Source: Flavobacterium sp. LHD-80 (GTDB lineage Bacteria; Bacteroidota; Bacteroidia; Flavobacteriales; Flavobacteriaceae). From it: a stretch of 64,000 bases of DNA. Positions 43,552-52,369 of the stretch are shown in pieces. How positions within the stretch are numbered: position 1 is the first letter of the stretch; each line of letters begins with the position of its first letter. The stretch spans positions 1 to 64,000 of the forward strand of contig NZ_JAVFVS010000004.1 of assembly GCF_030929605.1 (NCBI RefSeq), given 5' to 3'. Under the pieces are notes generated by a model. That model was not told the DNA's origin, searched no databases, and saw only the letters and a program-made list of their open reading frames with translations. The position numbers were made by a program, and so were the translations under genes.

Positions 43552-44232
43552 CTACTTATTTTCAATCTTTTCAAAAGCGTTCTTAACCATTTCTTTTTCT
43601 TTTGGAAACCATCCTTGAATCATTAAAACAAATCCAAAAACCATTAAAACTACACTAATTCCTTTTTTGATTTTTAATATATTAGTTGGTGTCATTTTAG
43701 ATTTTAATTGTTTAGCTAATAGTATTTTAAGACAATCCACAAATAAATAAGTTAAAATTACTGCAGTAAAAAATGTAATCATTCTTGAGTTTTGCATTTC
43801 TAACTTTGGTCCAACAGAAATAATCACAGCCAGCCAAAAACCAAGAACTCCAATGTTGATAACGTTGAGTAAAAAACCTTTTACAAACAAACTTCCGTAG
43901 TTTCTTTTTAAGATATCACGATCAATTTCTTCATCATTAATTTTTTCTTCTTTCTTCAATTTTACAAAAGAAATAATACCATAAGAAAGCATTATTATAC
44001 CTCCAAAAATAAAAAGAGCTGGTTTATCTTTTAAGCTCGAAATCAGTCTGTAACTTCCTAAATACGCGATAGCGATAAAAAATATATCGCCTAAAACCAC
44101 TCCAAAATCAAATACAATTGCAGATCTAAAACCTTTTGTAATACTGGTTTCTAATAAAACAAAAAATACCGGACCTACCATAAAGCTTAGAACAAGTCCC
44201 CATGGCAGTCCAGCCAGAATATCATTTATCAT
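43552..44232 (-). CDS. LysE/RhtB-family exporter
   Basis: 226 residues from the ATG at 44232; a TTG one codon earlier is the alternative. Six hydrophobic segments, with the family's N-terminal GLPWGLVLSFMVGPVFFVLL and FGVVLGDIFFIAIAYLG. LysE-type proteins export amino acids; the substrate here is unknown. It begins six bases after the DUF2807 gene stop, so the two are probably co-transcribed. Confidence 0.85.
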   Translation of the reverse strand: MINDILAGLPWGLVLSFMVGPVFFVLLETSITKGFRSAIVFDFGVVLGDIFFIAIAYLGSYRLISSLKDKPALFIFGGIIMLSYGIISFVKLKKEEKINDEEIDRDILKRNYGSLFVKGFLLNVINIGVLGFWLAVIISVGPKLEMQNSRMITFFTAVILTYLFVDCLKILLAKQLKSKMTPTNILKIKKGISVVLMVFGFVLMIQGWFPKEKEMVKNAFEKIENK

Positions 44233-44238
44233 CAAAAA

Positions 44239-44907
44239 TTATTTTACTTCTTCAATTTTACCACCAAAAACTGTTTTTTGGTTTATTTGTCTAGGTTTTC
44301 CATAAATGTAAATAGAGCCTCCTGCGCTTACTTTTGCGTCAACAAGGGTTGATGCATTCACATCTGCTTTTCCTCCCGCAGAAACGCTTACAGTAGTTTG
44401 AGACGTAGCTAATTTACTTGCCAGCAAATAACCGCCAGCTCCTAAACTTGCATCTTGATTTGAAGCTTTTCCTGTCAAAGTAATTTCTCCTCCAGAAACT
44501 GAACTTACTTTTAGTTTATCAACATCTAGTTCAACAGTAATTAAACCACCTTCCTGGGCACTTACTTTAAATGAAGTTGCTTTGATGGCTTCACTGCTTT
44601 TAACCTCTGCTCCTTCGTTTACATCTATAAGCTCGATATGTTTGTAATATAGCGTAATATCAAGATCATTTCCTGATAAAAGCTTTGGAAAAGGCATTCT
44701 TAATTTCAAAGTTCCATTTTTATTTACGGCTTCTACTTCAGATTCTCTTGCTCCTTTTATAACAATTTTATTTTCAGATGACTGAACTAATTTTACACTT
44801 AACTTATCAAATACTTTTACGGTATCAAAATCACCTAAGTCTTTAGTAACCTGACCAAAAGACATTTGAACAAATAAAATTACTGCTCCTATAATTAGCT
44901 TTTTCAT
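44239..44907 (-). CDS. DUF2807 (head-GIN) secreted protein
   Basis: 222 residues. Signal peptide ends near SFGQ. The mature protein is a regular beta-solenoid-like repeat (VKSSEAIKATSFKVSAQEGG, LKVSSVSGGEITLTGKASNQ, TTVSVSAGGKADVNAST) that fits the DUF2807 putative auto-transporter adhesin domain. It probably resides in the periplasm or on the surface. It lies between rnr and the LysE-type gene on the same strand, with short gaps. Confidence 0.85.
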   Translation of the reverse strand: MKKLIIGAVILFVQMSFGQVTKDLGDFDTVKVFDKLSVKLVQSSENKIVIKGARESEVEAVNKNGTLKLRMPFPKLLSGNDLDITLYYKHIELIDVNEGAEVKSSEAIKATSFKVSAQEGGLITVELDVDKLKVSSVSGGEITLTGKASNQDASLGAGGYLLASKLATSQTTVSVSAGGKADVNASTLVDAKVSAGGSIYIYGKPRQINQKTVFGGKIEEVK

Positions 44908-44930
44908 ACTTTTATTTTTTTAATTAATAC

Positions 44931-47111
44931 TTATTCGGCTCTTCTTAAAAAATGGAAATCCAGTTGTTTTTTAACTAAATCGGCATTTTTTACTTTAACA
45001 TAAATTTCGTCTCCCAATTGCAAAATGCTGTTTGAAGTTGCTCCAACCAAAGCATATTGTTTTTCATCGAAAGTATAATAATCATCTTTTATTTCTCTGA
45101 TTCTTACCATTCCTTCGCATTTATTCGAAACGATTTCAACATAAATTCCCCATTCTGTAACACCAGAAATAACACCCAAGAATTCTTCATCCTGATGATC
45201 CTGCATGTATTTAACCTGCATGTATTTGATACTGTCACGCTCAGCATTTGTTGCTAAACTTTCCATATTTGAACAATGTAGACATTTTGTTTCGTATGTT
45301 TCTTCGTCTACAGAAGCTCCTCCATCTAGATAATATTGCAACAATCTGTGTACCATAACGTCTGGATAACGACGAATTGGCGATGTAAAATGGCTGTAAT
45401 AATCAAAAGCTAAACCGTAATGACCAATATTATCTGTCGAATATTTGGCTTTACTCATACTTCTAATAGCAAGAGTATCAATTAAGTTTTGCTCTTTTTT
45501 TCCATTTACCTCTTCCATCAAAGCATTCAATGATTTTGAAATATCGCCTTTATTACGGAAATCTATTTTATAACCAAATTTAGCAATTACAGTTGCCATT
45601 GCAATTAATTTGTCTTCATTTGGTTCGTCGTGAATACGGTAAACAAATGTTTTCTTTTGTTTACCAATGTATTCTGCCACTTTTCTATTAGCTAAAAGCA
45701 TGAATTCTTCAATCAAATGATTCGCATCTTTTGAAATTTTGAAATACACGCCTTCTGGTTCTCCTTCCGCATCTAAGTTGAATTTCACTTCTACTTTATC
45801 AAAAGAAATAGCACCATTCTGCATTCTTTTCTTTCTTAAAATCTTAGCTAATTCATCCAATTTCAAAGTCGCTTCAACAATTTCATCTGAAACAACGTAA
45901 GATTCACCAGTAATAGAAATATCAACCGGAATTGTATTGTCTTTTGTTTCAATGATATATTGCGCTTCTTCATAAGCAAAACGCTGATCGGAATAAATTA
46001 CTGTTCTTCCAAACCATTGGTTAATAACTTGTGAAGTTGGTGAAACTTCAAATACTGCAGAGAAAGTATATTTCTCTTCATTCGGACGAAGTGAACAGGC
46101 AAAATTAGATAAAACTTCTGGAAGCATTGGCACTACTCTATCTACTAAATAAACTGAAGTTGCTCTTTGATAGGCTTCATCATCTAGGATTGTTCCTTCT
46201 TCCAAATAATACGAAACATCGGCAATATGAATTCCAATTTCGAAATTTCCGTTTTCTAACTTTTTGAAAGACAACGCATCATCAAAATCTTTTGCATCTT
46301 TTGGATCTATCGTAAACGTTAGCGTATCACGCATATCACGACGTTTTGCAATTTCAGATTCCTGAATTGAAGTGTCTAATTTTTGTGCGTACACTTCAAC
46401 TTCAACTGGAAAATCAGATGGCAATCCGTATTCTGCTAAAATAGCATGAATCTCAGTATTATGTTCTCCTGGTTTTCCTAAAACTCTGATTACAGATCCA
46501 AACGGACTATCAGCTCTTTTTGGCCAGTCTTCAATCTTAACTAAAACAACATCACCATTTTCTGCTTCATCCATTTTATCCTTTGGAATAAAAATATCGG
46601 TATACATTTTAGGATTTGCAGTCGAAACAAAAGCAAAATTTGCCTGAATGTCAATAACTCCAACAAATTCTGTTTTATCTCTTTCTATAACTTCAATTAC
46701 TTCACCTTCAGGTCTTTTTCCTTTTCTTCGGTTATAAACATAAACCTTTACTTTGTCTTTATCTAAAGCACGATTCAAATTATTTGTCGGAATAAAAACA
46801 TCTTCTGCAAAATCGGGACAAATAAAATAAGCCGTTTTTCTGCTCGTCATATCTATCGTTCCTTCGTAATAATCTTGACTAATTGCTTTGATCAAATATT
46901 TTCCAGGTTCAGTTTCAATAATCTTCTTTTGAGCAGCAAGAATTTTCAAATCTTTAATAATCTGATTTCTGCTATTGGTATCATCAAGTTCAAGCTTTGC
47001 AGCTATTTGTTTATAATTGAATGGTTTATTAGCACTTTGCGATAAAATTTTTACTATCTTACTAGAGAAATCTTTCTCTTTTTTTATCGGCTTTCTAATT
47101 TTCTTACTCAT
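44931..47111 (-). CDS. rnr: Ribonuclease R
   Basis: 726 residues. An N-terminal winged helix (~15-75) and cold-shock OB folds precede the RNB catalytic domain with FTIDPKDAKDFDDALSF (~253-269, metal-binding aspartates) and GLAFDYYSHFTSPIRRYPDV. A C-terminal S1 domain follows (~640-722, LGVISGVTEWGIYVEIVSNK). It degrades structured RNA 3' to 5' and acts in rRNA/tmRNA turnover. It is first in a three-gene minus-strand run. Confidence 0.96.
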   Translation of the reverse strand: MSKKIRKPIKKEKDFSSKIVKILSQSANKPFNYKQIAAKLELDDTNSRNQIIKDLKILAAQKKIIETEPGKYLIKAISQDYYEGTIDMTSRKTAYFICPDFAEDVFIPTNNLNRALDKDKVKVYVYNRRKGKRPEGEVIEVIERDKTEFVGVIDIQANFAFVSTANPKMYTDIFIPKDKMDEAENGDVVLVKIEDWPKRADSPFGSVIRVLGKPGEHNTEIHAILAEYGLPSDFPVEVEVYAQKLDTSIQESEIAKRRDMRDTLTFTIDPKDAKDFDDALSFKKLENGNFEIGIHIADVSYYLEEGTILDDEAYQRATSVYLVDRVVPMLPEVLSNFACSLRPNEEKYTFSAVFEVSPTSQVINQWFGRTVIYSDQRFAYEEAQYIIETKDNTIPVDISITGESYVVSDEIVEATLKLDELAKILRKKRMQNGAISFDKVEVKFNLDAEGEPEGVYFKISKDANHLIEEFMLLANRKVAEYIGKQKKTFVYRIHDEPNEDKLIAMATVIAKFGYKIDFRNKGDISKSLNALMEEVNGKKEQNLIDTLAIRSMSKAKYSTDNIGHYGLAFDYYSHFTSPIRRYPDVMVHRLLQYYLDGGASVDEETYETKCLHCSNMESLATNAERDSIKYMQVKYMQDHQDEEFLGVISGVTEWGIYVEIVSNKCEGMVRIREIKDDYYTFDEKQYALVGATSNSILQLGDEIYVKVKNADLVKKQLDFHFLRRAE

Positions 47112-47220
47112 ATATCTTTTCTTATAAGGTTTAAAATTACAAATAAGATATCAGAATATAGATTTTAACAATTAGAATTATTAAAAATATAACTTTTCGT
47201 ACATTTACAAAAAGACCTTT

Positions 47221-47454
47221 ATGGAAAGCTTTAAAACCATCGCCATATTCAATTACCAGCACGAAACTGTGGTTCTGAAACACTTACTTGAGCAGGAAGA
47301 AATCCCCTATTTTTTCGAAAACGAAATGACGCTTTCGGTCGCGCCAATGTACTCTGCAGCGCTGGGAGGCATTCGCCTGAAAGTTCATCCGGACGATTTC
47401 GAACAAGTTCAGGAAATTTTAGACAATCTCAACAATCCTCTGAAAATCGTCTGA
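47221..47454 (+). CDS. DUF2007-family (putative signal transducing) small protein
   Basis: 77 residues. The ferredoxin-like pattern FNYQHETVVLKHLLEQEEIP ... GGIRLKVHPDDFEQVQEILD is the DUF2007 signature. It is cytosolic, divergent from rnr and followed by 0.8 kb of AT-rich DNA. Its role is unknown although the family is labelled as signal-transducing. Confidence 0.8.
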   Translation: MESFKTIAIFNYQHETVVLKHLLEQEEIPYFFENEMTLSVAPMYSAALGGIRLKVHPDDFEQVQEILDNLNNPLKIV

Positions 47455-47679
47455 AACAAAAAATAAAAAATCAATTCCAATTTCAAAAATCAATTTCAAA
47501 TCAGAATAAATTCATTTCAAAAAATAAAATTTTTCCTTTTCAACTTTTTTAGTTTTCAACATATATTAAATACAACAAAAAAGATTTTTAAAAATTTAAA
47601 AAAATTTGTTGGTTATTATAGCTTGTTAATATGTCGAATAAATTTATTTTTAAAAGTATTGAAATGAAGTTTCTCTTAG

Positions 47680-47952
47680 TTATTGGCAGTTATTAACATA
47701 CTTATTTTTAGTTAAAAGTTTAATTTTTAAGACTTTTTGAATTTTAATTAACAACGGTTGACAACCAAAAATGAATTCATTTTGTAGATAAGTTGATATG
47801 TTGATTTCTGTTGAAAATGCCATTTTTGATATTGATAACTTTTCCAAAAATTCACGAAACTTTTCTTGCATATTTAAATCCAGTTTTGGATTAGGTTTTT
47901 TTTCGACACAACCAAAAAAAACTTCTAATTTTCTTTTCGAACTTATTAACAA
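47680..47952 (-). pseudogene. Questionable ORF, possibly a decayed helix-turn-helix gene
   Basis: 90 residues. Residues 28-80 (MQEKFREFLEKLSISKMAFS ... PLLIKIQKVLKI) loosely follow the five-helix plan of small XRE regulators, including the Pro-Leu before the last helix. The codon make-up is that of the AT-rich surroundings and no ribosome-binding site is clear. It sits alone in the 825-bp gap 47.46-48.28 kb, where I see no other gene. It could easily be chance. Confidence 0.2.
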
Positions 47953-48131
47953 ATAATGTTAACTTAAAGTTAATTGAATATCAACGAATTACGAATCGCT
48001 ATCAACACTTCAAAATTTTAACAAAAACATTGTTTATTATTTATTGATTATGAGTTACTTATAGCGTTATTAAAATTGTTAATAACTGATAAGGTTTTGA
48101 CAGTGAAATAGTTGTAAAATGAAGTGTTTTT

Positions 48132-48226
48132 GCCACGAATTGCACGAATGTACACGAATTTATATTGGAATGTTTATATAGTATTGAAAAAGATAATAAT
48201 TTGTGAAAATTGGTGTAATTCGTGGC
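48132..48226. repeat. Inverted repeat gccacgaatt ... aattcgtggc
   Basis: gccacgaattgcacg (48132-48146) faces ggtgtaattcgtggc (48212-48226), 13 of 15 pairs. The words are typical of a recurrent flavobacterial intergenic element (recalled). It lies just upstream of the rpiB -7 box. Confidence 0.6.
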
Positions 48227-48244
48227 GAACATCTATTTATTAAG

Positions 48245-48252
48245 TAAATTTG
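48245..48252 (+). promoter_or_regulatory. Likely rpiB -7 box (TAAATTTG)
   Basis: TAAATTTG fits TAnnTTTG 27 bp before the ATG; no TTG is found at the expected -33 distance. Confidence 0.4.
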
Positions 48253-48279
48253 CATAACACAACTAAATAGTATAGAAAA

Positions 48280-48711
48280 ATGAAAATTTCGATAGGAAAC
48301 GACCACGCTGGCCCTGAATATAAAAAAGCAATTGTTGAAATGCTGAAAGCAAGAGGTTATGAAGTAACTAATTACGGAACAGATACTGATTCTTCTGTAG
48401 ATTATCCTGATTTTGGGCATCCGGTTGCAAATGATGTATCTGAAGGAAAAGCCGATTTTGGAATTGTAATCTGTGGAAGCGGTAACGGAATCGCAATGAC
48501 TGTTAATAAACACCCGAAAGTGAGAGCTGGCTTATGTTGGACTAAAGAAATCGCTTATCTAACACGTTTACACAACGATGCAAACATCGTGAGTATTCCG
48601 GCGCGTTTTACTTCTATTCACCAAGCTGTTGAAATTGTTGAAACTTTCTTAGATACAGCTTTTGAAGGTGGAAGACACCAAAATAGAGTGAATAAGATTG
48701 CTTGTTCATAA
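48280..48711 (+). CDS. rpiB: Ribose-5-phosphate isomerase B
   Basis: 143 residues, standard length. ISIGNDHAGPEYKKAIVEML begins the RpiB fold, FGIVICGSGNGIAMTVNKHP contains the catalytic Cys, and VRAGLCWTKEIAYLTRLHND the sugar-binding region. It interconverts ribose 5-phosphate and ribulose 5-phosphate in the pentose phosphate pathway. Alone, with its own promoter and terminator. Confidence 0.96.
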   Translation: MKISIGNDHAGPEYKKAIVEMLKARGYEVTNYGTDTDSSVDYPDFGHPVANDVSEGKADFGIVICGSGNGIAMTVNKHPKVRAGLCWTKEIAYLTRLHNDANIVSIPARFTSIHQAVEIVETFLDTAFEGGRHQNRVNKIACS

Positions 48712-48763
48712 AACGTCAAAAAAAAAATCGGGTGCTTCGCACCAATACAAATAAAACACACCG

Positions 48764-48799
48764 GGCGGATTTAAAAATCTATCCGGTTTTTTTATTATA
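48764..48799 (+). terminator. rpiB terminator
   Basis: accgggcggattt / aaatctatccggt imperfect stem with a T-run. A smaller gggtgc-ttc-gcacc hairpin precedes it. Confidence 0.65.
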
Positions 48800-48858
48800 A
48801 ATAATTGATTTTAAGGTAATTAAATATTAAGTTTTTAGGTTATTAACAATGTTAATAT

Positions 48859-49134
48859 CTATATTTTAGAACTTAATTTAAGGTAAATCAAGAAAGCTTG
48901 AATCAAAAAAATAATAAGAAATTTGATAATAAATGAAGTTTTACTCGTTTTATGTCTGAAGAAAAACATAGCTGTTAATAAACCTGGAGTTCCTCCTATT
49001 AATTGTAGAAAGAATAGCGTGTTTTCAGGGATTCGTCGTTTATTTTTTCGAGCTTGATATTTATCATAGCCGGCAAGAATAAAAACGATGATATTTATAA
49101 ATAAAAAATAGAGTAAAAAAATTTCCATTGGCAT
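48859..49134 (-). CDS. DUF1294 small membrane protein
   Basis: 91 residues from ATG at 49134 (a TTG three codons earlier and a second ATG two codons later are alternatives). Two or three hydrophobic helices frame the family motif DKYQARKNKRRIPENTLFFL, then QLIGGTPGLLTAMFFFRHKT. Function of the family is unknown. Divergent from tex. Confidence 0.8.
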   Translation of the reverse strand: MPMEIFLLYFLFINIIVFILAGYDKYQARKNKRRIPENTLFFLQLIGGTPGLLTAMFFFRHKTSKTSFIIKFLIIFLIQAFLIYLKLSSKI

Positions 49135-49244
49135 AATATTCAAAACAAAGATATTATTTTAGCCAAATGATTAGTGATTTTTCTTGTATATTTTAACAAG
49201 TAAATTATACTAATTTATAATTAAGAATTTATTTCATTAAAAGT

Positions 49245-51368
49245 ATGACTAATATTCAATTCATTGCCAAGTCTGTTCAGGCGCCGGCAGTAAGTATTCA
49301 AAACACAGTAAAATTATTAGAGGAAGATTGTACGATTCCGTTTATTTCGCGTTATCGAAAAGATAGTACAGGAAATCTTGATGAAACTGTAATTGAGCTG
49401 ATTGCAAAATTGCAAAAAGATTACGATACGCTTATAAAACGTAAAGAAGCAGTTCTTAAATCTATTGAAGAACAAAAAGCGCTTACGCCAGATTTGAAGA
49501 AAAAAATTGAAGAAAGTTTTGATTTACAGGAAATAGAAGATTTCTACCTTCCATACAAAAAGAAGAAAAAAACAAAAGCTGATGTTGCCCGTGAATTTGG
49601 TTTAGAACCTTTAGCAAAATTGATTATATCTGAAAGTGATGTTGATATTGATTTCCTTTCTACACAATATATAAATGATAATGTTATTAACGAAGAAGCG
49701 GCAATTCAAGGCGCGCGTGATATTGTAGCAGAATGGATTAATGAAAACATTTATGTTCGTAAACAGCTTCGTCGATTATATCAGCGAAAAGCAACTATCG
49801 CTACAAAAGTGGTAAAAAAGAAAGCAGAAGAAGAAGGCGCACAAAAATTCAGTCAATATTTTGATTGGGAAGAACCTTTGACAAAAGCGCCAGCACACCG
49901 TTTATTGGCAATGCTTCGTGCAGAAAATGAAGGTTTTATAAAAATGAAAATCGATGTTGATATCGATGATGCTTACGATGTTATTGATGAAATCATAATT
50001 AAAAAACAAAATAATACAACAGCTCATTTGCAGTTAGCAATTGAGGATAGTTACAAACGTTTATTGAATCCGGCGATTGGAAATGAAACTTTACAAGAAG
50101 CAAAAGCAAAAGCCGATGCGAATTCAATTCAGGTTTTTGCTAACAATTTAGGTCAGTTATTGCTTGCTCCGCCTTTGGGAGAAAAACGCATTCTGGCAAT
50201 CGATCCAGGATTTAGAAGTGGTTGTAAAGTAGTTTGTCTGGATGAAAAAGGCGATTTATTATACAACGAAACGATTTATCCGCATGCACCTCAAAATGAG
50301 GAATCAATGGCGATCAAGAAAATCCGTTCGATGGTAAATGCGTATCAAATTGATGCGATTTCGATTGGAAACGGAACAGCTTCAAGAGAAACTGAATTTT
50401 TCATCAAAAAAATTGCGTTCGACAAACCGGTGCAGGTTTTTATTGTTTCTGAGGCTGGAGCTTCGGTTTATTCGGCATCAAAAATTGCGAGAGAAGAATT
50501 TCCAAATTATGATGTGACGGTTCGTGGTTCGGTTTCTATCGGGCGACGACTTTCAGATCCTTTGGCCGAATTGGTAAAAATTGATCCAAAAGCGATTGGA
50601 GTTGGACAATATCAGCATGATGTTGACCAAACGAAATTGAAAGAAGAATTGGATAGCACGGTAATTCGTTGTGTGAATTCAGTTGGAATTAACATCAACA
50701 CAGCAAGTAAACATTTACTTAGTTATGTGAGTGGAATAGGAGAGAAGCTGGCCGAAAACATTGTACAATATCGTTCTGAAAACGGACCTTTTGAAGACAG
50801 AAAGCAGTTGAAAAAAGTGCCACGTTTGGGTGATAAAGCATATCAACAAGGCGCAGCGTTTATCAGAATTACAAATGCTAAAAATCCGTTGGATAATTCG
50901 GCGGTGCATCCTGAGGCGTATCCGGTTGTGGAGAAAATGGCGAAAGATTTGAAAATTTCGGTAAACGACTTAATTGCAAACAAAGAGAAAACAGCGCTTA
51001 TTAAAGCCGAAAACTATATTACACCTGAAATTGGTTTACTAACATTAAAAGACATCATAAAAGAGCTTGAAAAGCCAGGTTTAGACCCAAGAAAGTCGGC
51101 TAAGGTTTTTGAATTTGATGCAAACGTAAAATCAATCAAAGACGTGAAAACCGGAATGATTCTGCCTGGAATCGTGAATAACATTACCAACTTTGGCTGT
51201 TTTGTTGATATTGGAATCAAAGAAAGTGGTTTGGTTCATATTTCGCAATTGAAAGCTGGTTTTGTAAGCGATGTAAACGAAGTCGTAAAATTACATCAAC
51301 ATGTTGATGTGAAAGTTACTGAGGTTGATGAAGATAGAAAGAGAATTCAATTGACGATGATACTTTAG
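49245..51368 (+). CDS. tex: Tex-family RNA-binding transcription accessory protein
   Basis: 707 residues. N-terminal helical Tex domain (~1-190, DLQEIEDFYLPYKKKKKTKA), YqgF/RNase H-like domain (~325-450, ILAIDPGFRSGCKVVCLD), a helix-hairpin-helix block (SYVSGIGEKLAENIVQYRSE) and a C-terminal S1 domain (PGIVNNITNFGCFVDIGIKE). It binds nucleic acid and affects transcript release. Slightly shorter than the ~770-residue E. coli form. Confidence 0.95.
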   Translation: MTNIQFIAKSVQAPAVSIQNTVKLLEEDCTIPFISRYRKDSTGNLDETVIELIAKLQKDYDTLIKRKEAVLKSIEEQKALTPDLKKKIEESFDLQEIEDFYLPYKKKKKTKADVAREFGLEPLAKLIISESDVDIDFLSTQYINDNVINEEAAIQGARDIVAEWINENIYVRKQLRRLYQRKATIATKVVKKKAEEEGAQKFSQYFDWEEPLTKAPAHRLLAMLRAENEGFIKMKIDVDIDDAYDVIDEIIIKKQNNTTAHLQLAIEDSYKRLLNPAIGNETLQEAKAKADANSIQVFANNLGQLLLAPPLGEKRILAIDPGFRSGCKVVCLDEKGDLLYNETIYPHAPQNEESMAIKKIRSMVNAYQIDAISIGNGTASRETEFFIKKIAFDKPVQVFIVSEAGASVYSASKIAREEFPNYDVTVRGSVSIGRRLSDPLAELVKIDPKAIGVGQYQHDVDQTKLKEELDSTVIRCVNSVGININTASKHLLSYVSGIGEKLAENIVQYRSENGPFEDRKQLKKVPRLGDKAYQQGAAFIRITNAKNPLDNSAVHPEAYPVVEKMAKDLKISVNDLIANKEKTALIKAENYITPEIGLLTLKDIIKELEKPGLDPRKSAKVFEFDANVKSIKDVKTGMILPGIVNNITNFGCFVDIGIKESGLVHISQLKAGFVSDVNEVVKLHQHVDVKVTEVDEDRKRIQLTMIL

Positions 51369-51411
51369 AAAAACCCAATTTTTAAATTCCAAATTCCAAT
51401 TGGAATGATAA

Positions 51412-51451
51412 ACAAAAAAATCCCAGACTACAATTTGTAATCTGGGATTTT
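51412..51451 (-). terminator. Terminator shared by tex and tatA
   Basis: aaatcccaga ... tctgggattt stem extended by tac/gta; pairing is complete (with a G-U) on the minus strand, which fits termination of tatA. T-runs exist on both sides. Confidence 0.75.
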
Positions 51452-51468
51452 TAATACGTTTTAATTTC

Positions 51469-51645
51469 TTATTTTGTTTCTTCTTCTTTTTTAGAAGCAG
51501 CAGGTTGATCGTCTTTAGCAGCGTTTTTAAATTCCTTAATTCCACTTCCTAAACCTTTCATTAATTCTGGAATTTTTTTACCTCCAAAAAGTAATATCAC
51601 AATACCTACGATAACAAGGATTTCTGTAAGACCTAATCTTCCCAT
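51469..51645 (-). CDS. tatA: Twin-arginine translocase subunit TatA
   Basis: 58 residues: [20 protein letters not shown] then [20 protein letters not shown], and a charged tail ending EEETK. The single membrane helix, the GGKKIPEL hinge and the amphipathic helix are diagnostic. It forms the pore of the Tat pathway, which exports folded proteins across the inner membrane. tatC is not in this window. Convergent with tex. Confidence 0.95.
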   Translation of the reverse strand: MGRLGLTEILVIVGIVILLFGGKKIPELMKGLGSGIKEFKNAAKDDQPAASKKEEETK

Positions 51646-51830
51646 GACTATTATATTTAATGCCGAAGCAAATTTATTTTTTATTTTAACCGCAAAGGTA
51701 TATAGAATATACGAACAACAAGAGTTTTTGGATTAAAATATTTGTTTCTTACCGCGTTAAATATTTTATAAAATAATAAAATTACATTATTTGGCGTTTT
51801 TTCTTCACTACCATCAATACTATTAATTGC

Positions 51831-51838
51831 TATATTTG
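51831..51838 (+). promoter_or_regulatory. -7 box (TATATTTG) before the membrane-anchored gene
   Basis: Exact TAnnTTTG match 19 bp before the ATG at 51858; no TTG at the usual distance. Confidence 0.4.
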
Positions 51839-51857
51839 CTCATAATAATCATCCGAA

Positions 51858-52358
51858 ATGACTAAGAAAAGATTTGATTTCAGAAAAAAATTATTCATTA
51901 AAAACCGATTGGTAATTTTGAATGAAAACACATTTGAAGAAATTTTTTCATTTAGGCTGACTTTAATGAATGTGTTTGTAACGTTTACTTTAGGAGGGAT
52001 ATTTTTAATTTTAGTAACCACTTTCATTATTGCGTTTACACCGTTGCGTGAGTTTATTCCAGGGTATTCTTCGACTGAATTAAAACGAAATGCAACTAAA
52101 TTGGCGATAAAATCAGATTCTTTGGAAACTGCTTTGAAGAAAAATGAAGCCTATTTGCAAGGCGTTCAGAAAGTTTTGAGAGGCGAACTGGAATATGCGA
52201 AATTCAACAAAGATTCTATTTTGGCAGAAGTTGATGAACCTTCTGAAGTAAATATGAAAGCTTCTGAAGAAGAAATTAAATTGAGAGAAGATGTTGCCAA
52301 AACAGAGAAAGAATCGGGTGAAAACAAAACCAAGAAAAAGAAAAGCGACAAAAAATAA
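51858..52358 (+). CDS. Membrane-anchored protein resembling the N-terminus of M23 peptidases, without the peptidase domain
   Basis: 166 residues. A basic N-terminus and the segment NRLVILNENTFEEIFSFRLT, then a membrane helix (~35-60, FVTFTLGGIFLILVTTFIIA) and FTPLREFIPGYSST. In related flavobacterial M23/LytM proteins this block is followed by a peptidase domain. Here a short coiled coil and a Lys-rich tail (ENKTKKKKSDKK) follow instead. It ends 11 bp before the GH3-like gene, so the two are likely co-transcribed. Possibly a regulator or a reduced paralogue. Confidence 0.6.
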   Translation: MTKKRFDFRKKLFIKNRLVILNENTFEEIFSFRLTLMNVFVTFTLGGIFLILVTTFIIAFTPLREFIPGYSSTELKRNATKLAIKSDSLETALKKNEAYLQGVQKVLRGELEYAKFNKDSILAEVDEPSEVNMKASEEEIKLREDVAKTEKESGENKTKKKKSDKK

Positions 52359-52369
52359 TACCATATCAA

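Noticed and set aside
47455..48279. AT-rich gap with many ttaacaa/gttaataa words as the replication origin
   Set aside because: No exact DnaA box (ttatccaca) and no dnaA nearby; the parS cluster suggests an origin-proximal region but does not place the origin here.
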